A DNA stretch of 64,000 nucleotides, from the NCBI GenBank assembly GCA_019925095.2, contig CM034388.1, positions 28,588,934 to 28,652,933 on the forward strand. Reading direction: 5' to 3'. Positions within the stretch are counted from its first letter, which is position 1. Each line of letters opens with the position of its first letter. The notes under the pieces were generated by a model. The model did not search any database. It was not told the DNA's origin and was given only the letters and a program-made list of their open reading frames with translations. This stretch comes from Dendrolimus kikuchii (lineage: Eukaryota > Arthropoda > Insecta > Lepidoptera > Lasiocampidae). This document shows positions 11,004 to 22,914 of the stretch, piece by piece. The translations under genes were made by a program, and so were the position numbers.

Positions 11004-11380
11004 TAGCTGGTTAATCAATATGGACGTTTTTCACCTCAACGGAGTCACTCTTTGGACTTGGAATGCCACGCCCTTGTTCGATTTTACTGATCTTATGCTG
11101 TTTATGAGGAAACCGCAGTGAAGATATTTCAATACTTAGATTAAAAGATTGTTAAATTTTAGCAAATTTAAATAATTTATTTATAAATTATAGTCTATTT
11201 GGTATTCTAATGTATAAGCTATATTATAAAGTTTCATCAAATTCTGTTTAGTAGTTTTTACGTGAAAGAATAACAAACATTCATACTCACAAACTATCTG
11301 GTTTTATAAACGATATTAATAGGATTTTGACCAAAAACATGAGACGCGTTTAATTATTTTTTCATTTTAAATATCTAATA
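11004..11380. other. no clear feature
   Basis: AT-rich. 11205-11290 has the attataaagtttcatcaaat and gtgaaagaataacaaacatt phrases common at the ends of D-like repeats. Confidence 0.4.
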
Positions 11381-11619
11381 CTAGCTGTGCCCGCGACGTG
11401 GTCCGCGTAGAATTTGTTTTCAAAACCCCCGGATTTTGAAACATTCTTCATTGGTGCTCTGATCCTATTAGTCTTAGCGTCATGATATATAGCGTATAGC
11501 CTTCCTTGATAAATGGGCTATCTAACACTGAAAGAATTTTTCAAATCAGACCAGCAGTTCCTGAGATTAGCGCGTTCAAACAAACAAACTCTTCAGCTTT
11601 ATATATTATTATAAATAGA
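11381..11619 (+). repeat. D-repeat, near complete
   Basis: Starts ctagctgtgcccgcgacgtg. The middle reads ttgaaacattcttcattggt and gggctatctaacactgaaag, and the end reads ctgagattagcgcgttcaaa before an AT-rich terminus. The phrase about a 'general fit to previous pronouncements' does not apply: class (SINE, Helitron-like or other) cannot be fixed from these copies. Confidence 0.7.
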
Positions 11620-12695
11620 ACTAATCTCTAATCCCGAACTAAAACTTATCTACATCAATAACAGGAAAATATTCGATTAAGAATCTATATCAATCGATTC
11701 CTGAATTACGTATGGGACCGTTTCTTTAAAAATTGAATTATTAATATCGATTTGAATCGAATCGATTCATGTTTTAATTCGATATATCGGCCATCAATCA
11801 TATCAACCGAGTTTATAGGACAGTATCAGAGATGGAATCGTTAAAATGGGAACTGATATTATTTTTTATTCAAAAGTTTTAATATCAGTGAATAACTCGG
11901 ATGGTTTTGTATACTCGACTTATAGTGGAATTTTTATAACTTATAATCTGTATTAATGTGTGTATGTTTGTTTCTCATTAACGGAATTATGAACGAACCG
12001 ATTTCTGAAAGTTGGTATATAATTAGGGTCAACCGGGGTAATTGTGAACTGGTAATTGAAAACAGTTATCATCAATGTTATTTAAAGGAATTAAAATATC
12101 CAATGTGTATGGCACTACTACCCTATAAGTATATTTATACTAATATTATAAAGAAAGATCTATTTTTTACTATTGTATGTTTGTAACGAATAATCTCAAA
12201 AATTACTAGACTGATTTCAAAAATTATTTCATAATTAGAATGTTACATTATCCCTGAGTAATATAAACTATATTTATAACTAGAAAAAATTAGGAATCCC
12301 TACTAAAACTTCAATAATGTAGCCCAAGGTGTATTTTTTATTGCAATAAAATGTCTTTCATCGCATGTGCTGCGAAAACTTTTGATGATAGAACTAAAAA
12401 CATATCTACAATATTAAAGAACATATAAATATCTATAAAAACTTCGTGATATCATATATCTAACTATTATAGTTATGTCACTACAACTATAACTGATTTT
12501 TACACTTTAAAAGTTGATAGAAATGCCGACCAAAGTCAGACCATATTATCCATACCTTTGTATTACTTCTTATCCAAATAAATCATTTCATATTGAAGAC
12601 TGTTTTAATACCTATAGATTGCTTTTAAAATTGTTCAAAACGAGCATTCCATTCAAAAGGTATTACGAATTTAAAAAATATATGAATCTAAAAAA
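11620..12695. other. no recognised feature
   Basis: AT-rich, with short chance frames only. Confidence 0.5.
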
Positions 12696-12699
12696 AATA

Positions 12700-12880
12700 C
12701 TTGGCGCTGGAATCGGGTTCTAGGATTTTGATGAAATTTTATCTGTTTGAGTGGGTCCCGGGATGGTTTAGATTCACAATTACACCCGGTAGGTGGCGCT
12801 GGAATCAGGTTCTAGATTTTTTTTTCAGAGCAGGACAACGTCTGCCAAGACCGCTACTGTTGTATATTTTGGGCCTCGGC
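12700..12880 (-). repeat. C-repeat, 5' part
   Basis: Contains ggtaggtggcgctggaatc twice, at about 12700 and 12791, and ends in caacgtctgccaagaccgct. Two partial copies, or an internal duplication, are joined. Confidence 0.65.
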
Positions 12881-12889
12881 CGTTTTTAA

Positions 12890-13940
12890 ATAATTAAAGC
12901 TGTTATTGAAATAAGATCAACGAATTTAAATAGCTAAATATTTTTACATTTGTTTCTTATAGAAAGAATAGAGAAGAAAGGTAAAAAAACTGTCAGTCCT
13001 AGAACTGCACATCAGAAGTGAAAGCATTGTAATTGAGGGTAATTAATGGTCACGCCGGTTCAGAGCTTTTTCTTGATTCCAAAAGGGCCCAAGGTACTTA
13101 AAGAAGTTTTCACTTCAATATTTGATGTGTTGTGACACAAAAAATAAATTCTTGAAATGGGAGTTTACAATTAAAAGCACTTCTAATTAATCACATAACT
13201 GATGAAAATTAAAAAGAATACATTAAAATTATTACAAAGTTTTTCCTGTTAACAAGAGAAGATTAACATTAAAAATTACTTTAAGCTAATACCATAATGT
13301 TATTGGCACATTGAAATTGCATATATACATAGTTTTTTCTTAGGAGATAATTTTGGTACATCACCTACAAGATTTTTACAAATAATTTCACTATTTAATG
13401 ATGTTTATATGACTTAGTTAACTTCAAAAACATCCAAATTTCGATATTAATGTAGAAAATGTTATAAATTAACCATCCATCCATACACACAATTTAACTA
13501 AAATTTTATTGGAAAATTTATGGCCTAAGAAGAAATTTTGTATATCTAATAGTTAAATGAGAAAAACGGCTGATATAAGAATATAGATATACAGATAGCC
13601 ATGAATATTTCGTAAAAGTTCCGTTTTTGCTAAAATGGTTACGGTAGGTAAAAATACAATTTATACATCAAACAATTACGATAAGTAAAATACAATTATA
13701 CAAGTAAAATATTTTAACTTAAATTAACCTACAGTTCTTAAGTAATGGTAAATTAGCAAGCTTATTCATATTCTAGTTTAGTACGAACATATAACCAACA
13801 TCATTAATTTTCTAACTTTAATTAAACAGTTTGTATCATTAACTTGAGTGACAGGGAGTGGCTCCTGTATACTAATTGTTAAGTTCTTCAGTTTTTTTAT
13901 TTTTATTTAAAGTTCCATAATATATTTGACAAGTACGTGT
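12890..13940. other. no recognised feature
   Basis: Very AT-rich; no frame or repeat supported. Confidence 0.5.
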
Positions 13941-13943
13941 AGT

Positions 13944-14196
13944 CTATATAGCGCTATGCCGCCTCTCTTGTCCAATGCGGATTGGTGGTATTGATACGTC
14001 GATTATCTCGTTGTGCAGGTTTCATCACGATGTTTTTTCGCCGTCAGCAAATGACAATTGTAACAATATGCACATTACGTCAAAGAACTACCTAAATGGT
14101 GGAATCTTCCCGGTCAGGATTCGAACCCACGTCTCTTTTGAAATGCTCTTTTGAAAGTTTGAGACTCGAGAGCGTTACCAAATAAGCTACCACAGT
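13944..14196 (-). mobile_element. SINE-1, tRNA-derived
   Basis: On the minus strand a pol III A box (tggtagcttatttgg, 14192-14178) and B box (ggttcgaatcc, 14128-14118) sit at the head. The body has caatatgcacat and the gtgcaggtttcatcacgat core, common to lepidopteran tRNA-derived SINEs. Confidence 0.8.
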
Positions 14197-14591
14197 ATTT
14201 CTAAAAATTACTCGAATCTTAAATTAGTGTCCATCTATTGTATGGTAGTTTTTAGTTTGCAACGTATAATGGTAGTACTAAAGAAATAACTTGAAAATGT
14301 AATAAGTTGAGAACAATCAATTGTCAAGAACTCATTTGAAATTATTTTATGTGAAGCATTTCGCCAAAGAAAGTAGTCCATTCATCTCTCATACAATAAA
14401 TACAAACAAAGGAATAACATTCAGACTGTCACATTAAAGTACCTTATATTCGGGGCTACCATGTTTAGAAATTTCTAAAAAGTTTACTTATTTTTGTATA
14501 GATGTGGTAGATCTATCCTGGAAACATTATCCTGATTAGAGCTCTTAGAGCGGGTTCGATTGGTGTGATACCTGGCTGTCGCAGAAATATT

Positions 14592-14715
14592 TAGAATATA
14601 ATAGAATATACTTTATTGTACAAAAATGCTACATAAAATCAAGAACAATAATATACAAGTACAATCGGCGGTCTTATCGCCCATGGCGATTTTTTCCAGA
14701 CAACTTTTGGTTGGA
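14592..14715 (-). mobile_element. CATT-LINE type 3' tail
   Basis: On the minus strand: gttgtctggaaaaaatcgcc, then gggcgataagaccgcc and tttgtacaataaagtatatt. Same hairpin position as the copies at 3487 and 63404, with a different tail sequence. Confidence 0.65.
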
Positions 14716-14830
14716 GAATAAGACAACAAAAGTCGGTACTTGCTAAACCAGCACTCGTACTCGTACTCGTACGAAAATTTACTTTTTAAATTAATAAATA
14801 GTAATTTATATAATTTAATAAATATAAACG

Positions 14831-14899
14831 AAAAGAAAGAGCCTGAAATGATACACACCCACACACATATATGTGTATATATCATCTCAGGCTCTTTTT
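14831..14899. repeat. perfect-looking hairpin
   Basis: aaaagaaagagcctgaaatg pairs with catctcaggctctttttttc, with GT/AC-rich inner arms and a small loop near cacacatatatgtg. Two or three mismatches. Could be a short foldback element. Confidence 0.65.
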
Positions 14900-15229
14900 T
14901 TCGATCAAATTACTTTTCAAAGAATGGATAGATACATATACATACATATGTACATACATACATAAATACATATATTATATTATACTTATATACAGACAAA
15001 CAATAACAGCGTGAAATAGTAGTCTTTAACTAATTTGTTAAAAGAAGGTAATGATCGTGTCTGCTTGATGTTTAGTGGTAGTGCATTTCAGAGTGGAATA
15101 GCCTGGACGATAAAAGACTTGTAAAGACGTGTTTTGCTAACAGCCCTTTTCAGTTTCAGTTAGTCTTGAACTAATCGTGTTTCATACGGTGAGTGAAGGT
15201 ACCGGTGATATATCCCTCCCCCCAACCCC

Positions 15230-15325
15230 CAAATTCTATTGGTGTTGCAAACGATCATAGGTGACGATAATACATTTACGTCAGGTGGGCCTTCTATCTG
15301 TTTATCCGCTGCCGGCATTAGAAAA
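15230..15325 (+). repeat. diverged B-type 3' end
   Basis: ttggtgttgcaaacgatcat, then acgtcaggtgggccttctat; older than other B copies. Confidence 0.5.
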
Positions 15326-15631
15326 AATCAGATCGAAGATTTTTAAGACAGTTTGAAAACGAGTAGGACGGTTTTTGAGTCACTATGTAAAGAAGAAATG
15401 AAACTTGATGATAGCTTTGAATTAGTTTTATTCATTTCAAAATATCACAATATTGATAAAATGTGTAATTGTATTAGGTTTGTTTTTATTTGGTTTCTTG
15501 TTATTATCATAATAAACTGATTTCATATGTACTATGTCTAAATGTAGATGCATGTAAATCTCTCCTACCTCTGTTGTTAAATAGTCTAGGTATAGGTAAA
15601 TCTAAACCAATGCAGGTGTAAATTACTGGCA

Positions 15632-15752
15632 GGGTAAATTTCGGAAAATTTTCGTCATACTCTGACCTCGGCCTTAAAGTTATCTTTTGTATAATATTCA
15701 CTTGCCCAACTCTCTTAGCTGGGGAATATATGGTGTGTGTTTGTCTATTAAT
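15632..15752 (+). mobile_element. SINE-2, diverged fragment
   Basis: Shares gggtaaatttcggaaaa at its left and ggggaatatatggtgtgtgt plus ttgtctatta at its right with the SINE-2 3' half; the tRNA-like head is absent. Confidence 0.5.
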
Positions 15753-15754
15753 AT

Positions 15755-17004
15755 AAAATTTAATTAGTAAACTTAAGAACATAAAGCTCAACAGCCGAGG
15801 TCCTCTAGCGCCGCAAATATTAAGAAGAGGTTGTAACACTTGTACCGTTTAAGTTTGAAATTTTAACCCAGGGGATTCATTGGCAAAAAGTTTCATCAAA
15901 TAACTGTGCAGGAAACTTTTTGATGTTACATGTAAACTGAAGGATGGTGTTGCATTGCATAGACACGCATTACCATGTAACAATGAAGTTAAGAAAAACT
16001 TTGAGACTGATCGTTTTCCCGAAAGTGATACATATATTTTAACAACAATACTGTGTTATGGAATTAATAATATAGCTCTAGCAACACCCGGTTATAATAG
16101 AGGTTAAAAATAAATAAAAAGGGCTCCCGTCAAAAGCGGCGCCGACACAAAACACGCTCTTCGATTCTCTATATCAAATTGCATTCTTCTTGCTTCGTAT
16201 ACCTCATTATGCGTCTGCTATGTCGCTTTGACAATATTTCGCTTTTTGTCCAACATCGAGTTATGTTATTCTTTACTGAATTCATATTTGGCAGCTAGTA
16301 TATCTAGAAAATTAAGACAAAAATTTAAGTTCAAAATATAACGAAAATCCGTGATTAATTTCCAACTTACTTGTTTGGAGTAGATAATCGATAATGCTCA
16401 GACTTAAAGTCTTCTACTAGAATGTGTTTTTACACAAATTATCCTTATCACGAAGATCATACACATAACAAACAATACCCGTAACCTTATAAGGATGTAC
16501 AAGTATGAATAAACAAATCACTTACGTTCTGTGTCTGTTCTGTTAAATTTTATTACAATAGCTGCTGTTACTCCGAAACACATTTTTGATTTGGAAAAAC
16601 TTTATCATAGGAGTTATGAACTAAAAGTGACTGCATCACATTCATTTACAATCATTTCATATTTATTTGCAGAAATACATAAAGTTACCTTGACATTAGA
16701 TGGTGCACAATGTAATTAATGTTTGTTGACTTAACATTTGATCAAACAAATATTTACATATGTCTGTCATAATTATTACACTTATTTTTAATGAAAATGA
16801 TCTTCTTCAATTTAGTTTTAACTTAATACGGTTTATGTATCCATCCAGCCAGTGTTCTATTAACAACATTATTTACAAAAATGCAGACACAAATGATTTC
16901 ATTCTGCGCGTCTAATCTCTCTGAGGTTTTCGATATACTACCTGTAAAATTCTTACGGTGGTGTGTATCTAAACTGCATTTATGATATGAATGTTTTTGC
17001 CCAT
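15755..17004. other. no recognised feature
   Basis: AT-rich with small GC-richer patches; nothing supported. Confidence 0.45.
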
Positions 17005-17200
17005 ATACAAGGGGACAGGCGCCGCCCGATACGCGGACGTGTCCACTAGTTTAATAACGATAACGATTTATTAATAACCGACGTTTTTGTCTTCAGTCCC
17101 CTGTCAGCTTAGCCCGGTGTCCCCGCGCGGGGACAGCCACATAAATATGTCATTATTCGCACTGGTCAATTAGGGGACGCCTTTATTATTTTTTGGGGAC
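17005..17200. repeat. cluster of ggggac motifs with 18 bp palindrome
   Basis: tgtccccgcgcggggaca at 17118-17135 is a perfect palindrome. Around it ggggacagg (17011), its inverted partner cccctgtc (17098), aggggacg (17174) and ggggacat (17195) recur. Could be the subterminal region of a DNA transposon. Confidence 0.5.
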
Positions 17201-17497
17201 ATTTTCAATTATTGTTCTCAAGGTTGCTTCTTAAATTTCAGTCGCTGTTGTCATATTAGGGTTCCGTTGTTTTGGCAAGAATGGTTCCACCGTTATGTGA
17301 CCACCATGTCCAGTTGTCCGTCTGTCCGTCCCGATAATTTTTCTCAGAAACTACGCTACAAAGTTATGCAGTGGTGTCGTTAAAAATAAAGAATAGGGAA
17401 GCAGCCATATATGTAAGTAAGCGTTATTGTTGTAAAATTGTTGTGAACAATGTGTATTGAGTAGTTTTTGAGATATGGGGTTTTTTAGATGAAACTA

Positions 17498-18086
17498 GCG
17501 GCCCCGGCAGACGTTGTCCTGCCTTTAAAAAATAAAATTCTAGAACCCGATCCCAGAGCCACCTACCGGTTCTAATTGCGAATCTAAACCATCCGGGTAC
17601 CCACTCATCCCTACTCCGTGATGTTTGCTGGATGAGAGGTGACAACGGTAGACATCTAGCGGGGATAACTGATCGATTGATAGTAAAAAAAAATCGCGAT
17701 GGAAAAATAGGGGTTGATAGTGGAGAGGTGGAAAATTAAGAGTAATATATTTTTTTTTATTCTAAGTCATGTCAAAATAAGATTAAAAATCTTGCCAAAA
17801 AATTAAAGTTTATAATTAACAAATAAAAAAATAGGGGTTGATCGTAGAGAGGTGAAAATTTAGGGTTGTATGTATTTTTTAATGCTGTATCCTAAAAAAA
17901 ATATCTAAAAATTAAAAAAAGAATTAGGGGTGGACTACACTTAACATTTAGGGGGATGAAAAATAGATGTTGTCCGATTCTCAAACCTACCCAATATGCA
18001 CACAAAATTTCATGAGAATCGGTCAAGCCTTTTCGGAGGAGTATGGTAACTAACACTGTGACAGGAGAATTTTATATATTAGATAT
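17498..18086 (+). repeat. C-repeat, longest uninterrupted copy
   Basis: Begins ctagcggccccggcagacgt, carries agccacctaccggttct, two copies of a block around aataggggttgat (17707 and 17831), and ends with ggtcaagccttttcggagga before an AT-rich end. The overall plan equals 35393-36339 read in reverse. Confidence 0.75.
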
Positions 18087-18405
18087 ATTTATGATTCTGT
18101 GCTCAAATAATGAAAGCGGCGGACGTTTCTCACCCCTACGGAGCCCTTCGTTGTACGCGGCTGCGAAATACTTACCCAATTTTTAATAAGTGTTTGATGT
18201 ATGCCTGGATAGTTAAAAATGAAAATGATTATCTCTGCCTACCATTGTGGGCAACAGGCTTGATAATATTGTATGCATACCTATATTTATATCATTATAC
18301 GCATTGTTGTTCAGTTAGGGCACGATTATTACATGAAACTATTTTTGAACAAGCATCAACAACATTAGCAGCTGATCACTACATACTAATAGCCCATTAG
18401 ATATA
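18087..18405. other. no recognised feature
   Basis: Holds a 96-codon frame at 18110-18400 with no protein-family likeness; probably chance. Confidence 0.4.
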
Positions 18406-18407
18406 TA

Positions 18408-18550
18408 TATTTTTTTATAGCAGGAGTTCAGCAGACAGGCAGACGACCCACTTGATGGTAAGCGGTTACCATCGCGTATGGACGTTTGCAACACCAAAGG
18501 TGCTACAAATGAGCTGCTGCTCTCTTAAGGGAGACTGGAACCTGGTCACT
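18408..18550 (-). repeat. B-repeat, truncated
   Basis: Starts with the T-run and gcaggagttcagcagacagg; stops after cctggtcactaa. Confidence 0.85.
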
Positions 18551-18884
18551 AACTAAATATCTCTCAAGATTGTGAATTTTCTTGATACCTTGATATGAAC
18601 CTAACAGTAATCGTGATATCCTGCAAGTGATGACGCTTTTGGCAACTAATTAGCTACAAATTCTCATGTTGGTTTGATTGAATTCTGCTAATCTGGCCAT
18701 TCTAGCTTGATGACTGCTTGTTACATTGTATTAATTTATCCACGTAGTCTCGTAATTCTGAAGTGTGGCGATATGATAGACTTAAATTCTCATTATCATT
18801 ATTTAGTTACTGCGTTAGCTCAGCCACCCAAAGTGGCTCTTGGCCTCCGAAACAAGAGCATGCCATTTTTCACTGTCCTGCGCA

Positions 18885-19262
18885 GTTTCTTGCCCATCGG
18901 CCCATTCCGATGTATGGGTGCGAAGCTTCGACACTTATCCTCAAAGAGGAGAACCAGCTTTTAGTATCAGAAAGAGAGGTTCTCCGTAAGATTCTGGGTC
19001 CAACAAGGAGAGAGGATGGTAGCTGGAGGGTCCGAACCAACCTCGAAATTGAGAATCTCATGGCCGAGCCTAACGTAATAGGAGAAATAAAAGCTCGCCG
19101 CCTCCGCTGGCTCGATCACGTAGAACGGATGGGAAAGGATCGCAGCGTGAGGAAAGCATATTTGGGACGGCCGGTAGGGCGTCGTCCGGTCCGGCCGTCC
19201 CAAATATCGCTGGAAAAACCGAATGGAGGTTGTCCTGTCGCAGCTACGAGCCAATAATTGGC
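18885..19262 (+). pseudogene. LINE reverse-transcriptase C-terminus, second type
   Basis: The frame reads LLVSEREVLRKILGPTRRED, then GSWRVRTNLEIENLMAEPNV and RRLRWLDHVERMGKDRSVRK. This is the C-terminal region of a non-LTR retrotransposon Pol, different from the ATGT-LINE. Near 19170-19215 a GC-rich stretch (ccggccgtcccaaatatcgc) departs from the usual GRP motif and the frame shifts, so it is broken. Confidence 0.8.
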
Positions 19263-19484
19263 AAGAAACTCATTATCATTACTATTGGTCAATTAGTTCT
19301 TGTTTTTTTTTTCATAACACGGCAATTATAACGAACATGGTTGACCGCCTTCTGCCTATCTTCTAGTGAATTCCATATATGTATGTAATTATACATATTC
19401 CGCTTATTACATTTTGCAGTGCTTATTGGGAACGATCTTCGTTCGACAAAGTTGTCGCGTATGGGCTACGGTGCGACACCCGTA
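19263..19484. other. no recognised feature
   Basis: AT-rich flank of the LINE relic. Confidence 0.4.
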
Positions 19485-19486
19485 CA

Positions 19487-19565
19487 AGAAAGAAAGAAAG
19501 AAAAGATTTATTGACGTAAATGTATATACACACAGAAAGCAGAATACGTGTAATAAGACGCTGGT
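19487..19565 (-). mobile_element. LINE tail with (TTTC)n end
   Basis: gaaagaaagaaagaaaagat followed by ttattgacgta reads on the minus strand as an aataaa signal followed by a TTTC-rich tail. Only the tail is visible. Confidence 0.45.
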
Positions 19566-19569
19566 GATC

Positions 19570-20030
19570 TGATAGTACCAATGGTGATCATGATAGAAGA
19601 GAATGATGATGATGGAATGTGGTGATAAATGATAGTCCCTTGGATAGCTATAATGGTAAATGTGGTATAAAGTAAACATCATAAACAAGTTCATAACTGT
19701 TCTTCATATTCGACCAGGGCGATACTTAAAGACAATTATGTACTTTTAACACGTGTAAAAATACATTTAAATAACCACTTTTATATAAAGATAGCGTTGT
19801 AATCTCCAACATAATAATTCACTTGTAAAATATACGGATACTCTTTGCAGACCTTAAAATTTGTTAAGGACAATAGGTACTTAATCGCAAGACACTGTTT
19901 TTAAAGCCTGATTTACTTGTGAATAAGTCCTTGTGATGGCTCGGAAAGATATGTATGTACATACTTAAACGACAATGTATTACTTAAGTGGAAATATATT
20001 ATCCAAACGATTATAACGAGTTATATCCTC
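19570..20030. other. no recognised feature
   Basis: AT-rich, no repeat family member. Confidence 0.45.
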
Positions 20031-20044
20031 AGTTTCTTAAGTTA

Positions 20045-20235
20045 CATAACTTCACGCCAGTTCCCTTGCGGGGTAGGCACGAACAACAAAGCGCCATTTA
20101 GGCATATTCTTACACACCTCACTTGCTTCTTTGACATTCATAACTCTTGTCATGCACGCTCGTCTGTTCTTAAGGCTCCTGACATCACCTTCTGCTAGTA
20201 CACGATCAATTTGATCATGGAAAGAGTTGAGTTTG
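20045..20235 (-). mobile_element. ATGT-LINE 3' end
   Basis: Exact 14 bp TSD, agtttcttaagtta, at 20031-20044 and 20236-20249. The family sequence stops at about 20224, leaving about 11 bases (agttgagtttg) that look copied from the adjacent target: a filler at the 5' junction. Confidence 0.85.
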
Positions 20236-20249
20236 AGTTTCTTAAGTTA

Positions 20250-21425
20250 ATTAAGTATTTAACTAATGCAAATATAAAACAAGCTTTAGACAGTGTTGAT
20301 ACCGAGTACCACTTTTAGCATTTAAAAGCCTCTACATATTTGTGTTTGAAATTATTCTAAAACATATACTATTCAAAAATTTGATAGAACTAATAATAAA
20401 GTAAGGCAATTAACTTTGAATTTTGCGAAAATATAATTGGTGTTAGCTCTTCATACATGTGTGTAACAGAGAAACGAACATTTGTTAATATGTTTAGTTT
20501 CTCTGAACTTGTTACATCTACAGTGTATAGTGTTGTTACGTATGTATATAGTGTTTTAGATTAGCAGATTTTATTCGGAATTACCGGCCAAATTGCTAGT
20601 TTACCTTCTTTTTTCCTATGTAACACCTGGCTTTTCTATACACGACATTGGCAAAATCAATGCATAAATGGCATTTCAGCCATTATTACAAAAATAAAAA
20701 AGTTTTCTTCAATAAACATACAATGTGCTGCTTTATTGAAATTTGCAATACGAGCTTCCATATTAATAAAAATATTAATATGTTTGATTTGTTTTTATCT
20801 TTAGAAATCGCTATTCTTTATATTAAATTAGAAATAATCTATAAAAAAGGATTTTGTTCGCCGTTTAAATGTGGTACTGCCCTAACACACCGGTGATTCC
20901 GCAAAGAAAATCATTTGGATGTACGCGGGGCACATTACCGGTAATATCACCGAATGATAACGCAGTATACCGCTGACCTCTGTTAAATAGCTTTAAGGCA
21001 AACAGCTAATTTTTAACACTCGCTATTGTGACCACAATTTAGGAATTTTCGGAGACAGTTTTTAAAAGTACAAATATGTATAATTTAGACGATGTACCTG
21101 ATGATCACTGCCAGAGGAAAGCGTGCCCAGAAGTTTGATTGCATTGCCACGCTGGATGCCAATGCTAATTATAATGAAAATTGTTGGAGTATGACAAGCA
21201 GACCGGCGGCCTGGCAATTCTCCTTGTTGGCGGGCAATTGTCCAACGCCCATCATTAGCCATAACCGGGGTTTTTTAAACTAGTGCTAGATTATTCATGT
21301 TTGCTACAATTAACTGTTTAACGCTCATTATGTTTAACAACAAAGCAGTTTAACCGAAAAGATTCTTAAAAAGCTCTAATATTATTAAAAGAAACCTGGT
21401 TGCCGCCAAAGACGCGCGTGGTTGA
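20250..21425. other. no recognised feature
   Basis: AT-rich; 21090-21250 is GC-richer and open on both strands but matches no family I know. Confidence 0.4.
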
Positions 21426-21429
21426 AATC

Positions 21430-21680
21430 CAGAGAATCACCAGCCCGTCTTATGAAAAGTGGTTACCGTCGTCTATGAACATTTGCAACACCAAAGGTGC
21501 TACCGATGTGCTGCCTCGAAGGAAGTACTTGTCCACTCATGCCGGAACACAACAAAACCAAGGTTGGTAGCTATCCAGATTGGTAAAGGCCCTGCGACCT
21601 GGCTGAAGATTGTTTTCTCGCCTCTTACGATAGACCACCACGCCGCAAGAATTATTATTTTTTCTCTGTTTCTGCACGCA
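21430..21680 (-). repeat. B-repeat, diverged
   Basis: ccgtcttatgaaaagtggtt to ctgtttctgcacgcataatt; several small differences and a missing inner segment. Confidence 0.65.
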
Positions 21681-21724
21681 TAATTCTTCGATAATTCACT
21701 GCTAGACTCGAGCATCCCATTTCA

Positions 21725-21905
21725 TAGGGGTACGAACAGTATACCCGCCACGCTTATCCAAGGGGTATTGGTGGGTTATCTCGATGTATTTCATGGCGGT
21801 GTTCTCCATGACGTGGTTATCATAACAATATGCACTATAGCTCAGAAAAACTTCCTAAGCGATGCATGATTTAGCCACGCTACCATGGCTCTTTCTGTTT
21901 ACATA
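21725..21905 (-). mobile_element. SINE-1, diverged
   Basis: gttatctcgatgtatttcat, the caatatgcac block and a degraded head around gccacgctaccatgg match the plan of SINE-1, but the B box is not intact. Confidence 0.45.
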
Positions 21906-22085
21906 AATCTTATTAATAATACTACCTGGAATCTATTTCGGTGACGAGGACAGCCATGTACCTACTTTTGGAATTAGAAATCTGATTTCTCAGCGGATCG
22001 TGTGCTTTTTTTTGGCCTGTATAACCTATTTTATTAATAAACTGTATTTGAATATCCAAACGATTATTAAACCTTACGTAAAATA

Positions 22086-22289
22086 TGAGCGAACACACCA
22101 TGATCAAATATCAGATGTGTTAAAGAGACGTCAGGTAAAAAGCATCTCAAACAAACGTGCATGTATTAAGAGGTTAATGAAAGTAGGTGAAGCGAAAGTT
22201 GTTTGTCAGGATCGTCGCAAGTGGAATTCCATAGTCTCTGCCTACCGCCATGAGAACAGGCGTGATATTATGTATGTATGTATGTAAAT
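22086..22289 (+). mobile_element. LINE 3' end, older sister of ATGT-LINE
   Basis: Reads HHDQISDVLKRRQVKSISNK, then RACIKRLMKVGEAKVVCQD and KWNSIVSAY, aligning residue by residue with the ATGT-LINE end (HDQIDRVLAEGDVRSLKNRR, KWRSVVRAY) but clearly diverged. Ends in ttatgtatgtatgtatgt, so the same tail type. A second copy is at 39855-39975. Confidence 0.75.
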
Positions 22290-22314
22290 ATGATCACATG
22301 TGTTTGTGTCATTG

Positions 22315-22480
22315 TATGTCATTTGTGTTCCGCCATTAGTAACCGGGTTCTAGTCTCCCTTAAAAGAGCAGCAGCGTATTAGTAGCACCTTTGGTGTTGC
22401 AAATGTCCATAGGCGATGGTAACCGTTTTCCATCAAGTGGACCGTCTGCCTGTCTGCTGAATTCATGCAATGAAAAATAA
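22315..22480 (+). repeat. B-repeat 3' half
   Basis: Starts tttgtgttccgccattagta and ends tgaattcatgcaatgaaaaa. Confidence 0.8.
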
Positions 22481-22789
22481 AACATGAATGTAGAAGAATG
22501 TTGTGTTTATATGACAAAAAAAATATAAAAGTCTTTTACATTTCGAATATTATCCTAAATATACTGTCAAAATTGGTCGCAGCAATAATAACTCAATGCT
22601 AAGGCGTTATTTTTCGTGTGTTATCTGCGAATCTCACGCTGGTAACAAGCGTGATTAATTTCCTTCGCGTTCTTTGGACCCACGCGCACCGGCGCAGGCG
22701 CATCTGCCTTTAGGCGCGAAACTACGGTCCATTTAAATTTACCGTTTTTAGTTTATTCGTCTTAATGTGATTTCTTTGAAACATTGAAC
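22481..22789. promoter_or_regulatory. possible promoter / 5' leader
   Basis: GC-rich island (acccacgcgcaccggcgcag and caggcgcatctgcc near 22679-22711) in AT-rich surroundings, directly upstream of the exon candidate at 22790. No TATA box or initiator was identified with confidence. Confidence 0.2.
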
Positions 22790-22876
22790 ATGCTTTCTAC
22801 GTTTAAAGACCACCGTGACTTCACTTTCTGGTCCCTGGTGGAAGAACAACACCGGTCTTTGTTAGCTAGCATTATG
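22790..22876 (+). CDS. candidate first coding exon, product unknown
   Basis: ATG in a fair context (attgaacATG), then 29 codons: MLSTFKDHRDFTFWSLVEEQ and HRSLLASIM. A consensus donor follows directly (atg|gtgaga at 22877), phase 0. The GC-rich upstream block would suit a promoter. I do not recognise the peptide and found no downstream exon in the window, so it may be chance. Confidence 0.25.
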
Positions 22877-22914
22877 GTGAGACTGGGACAAATTTAGGAT
22901 TTTTTTTCTATTGT

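Noticed and set aside
18110..18400. 96-codon frame with membrane-like stretch.
   Set aside because: Sits between repeats, no homology recognised, hydrophobic stretch is typical of AT-rich chance frames.
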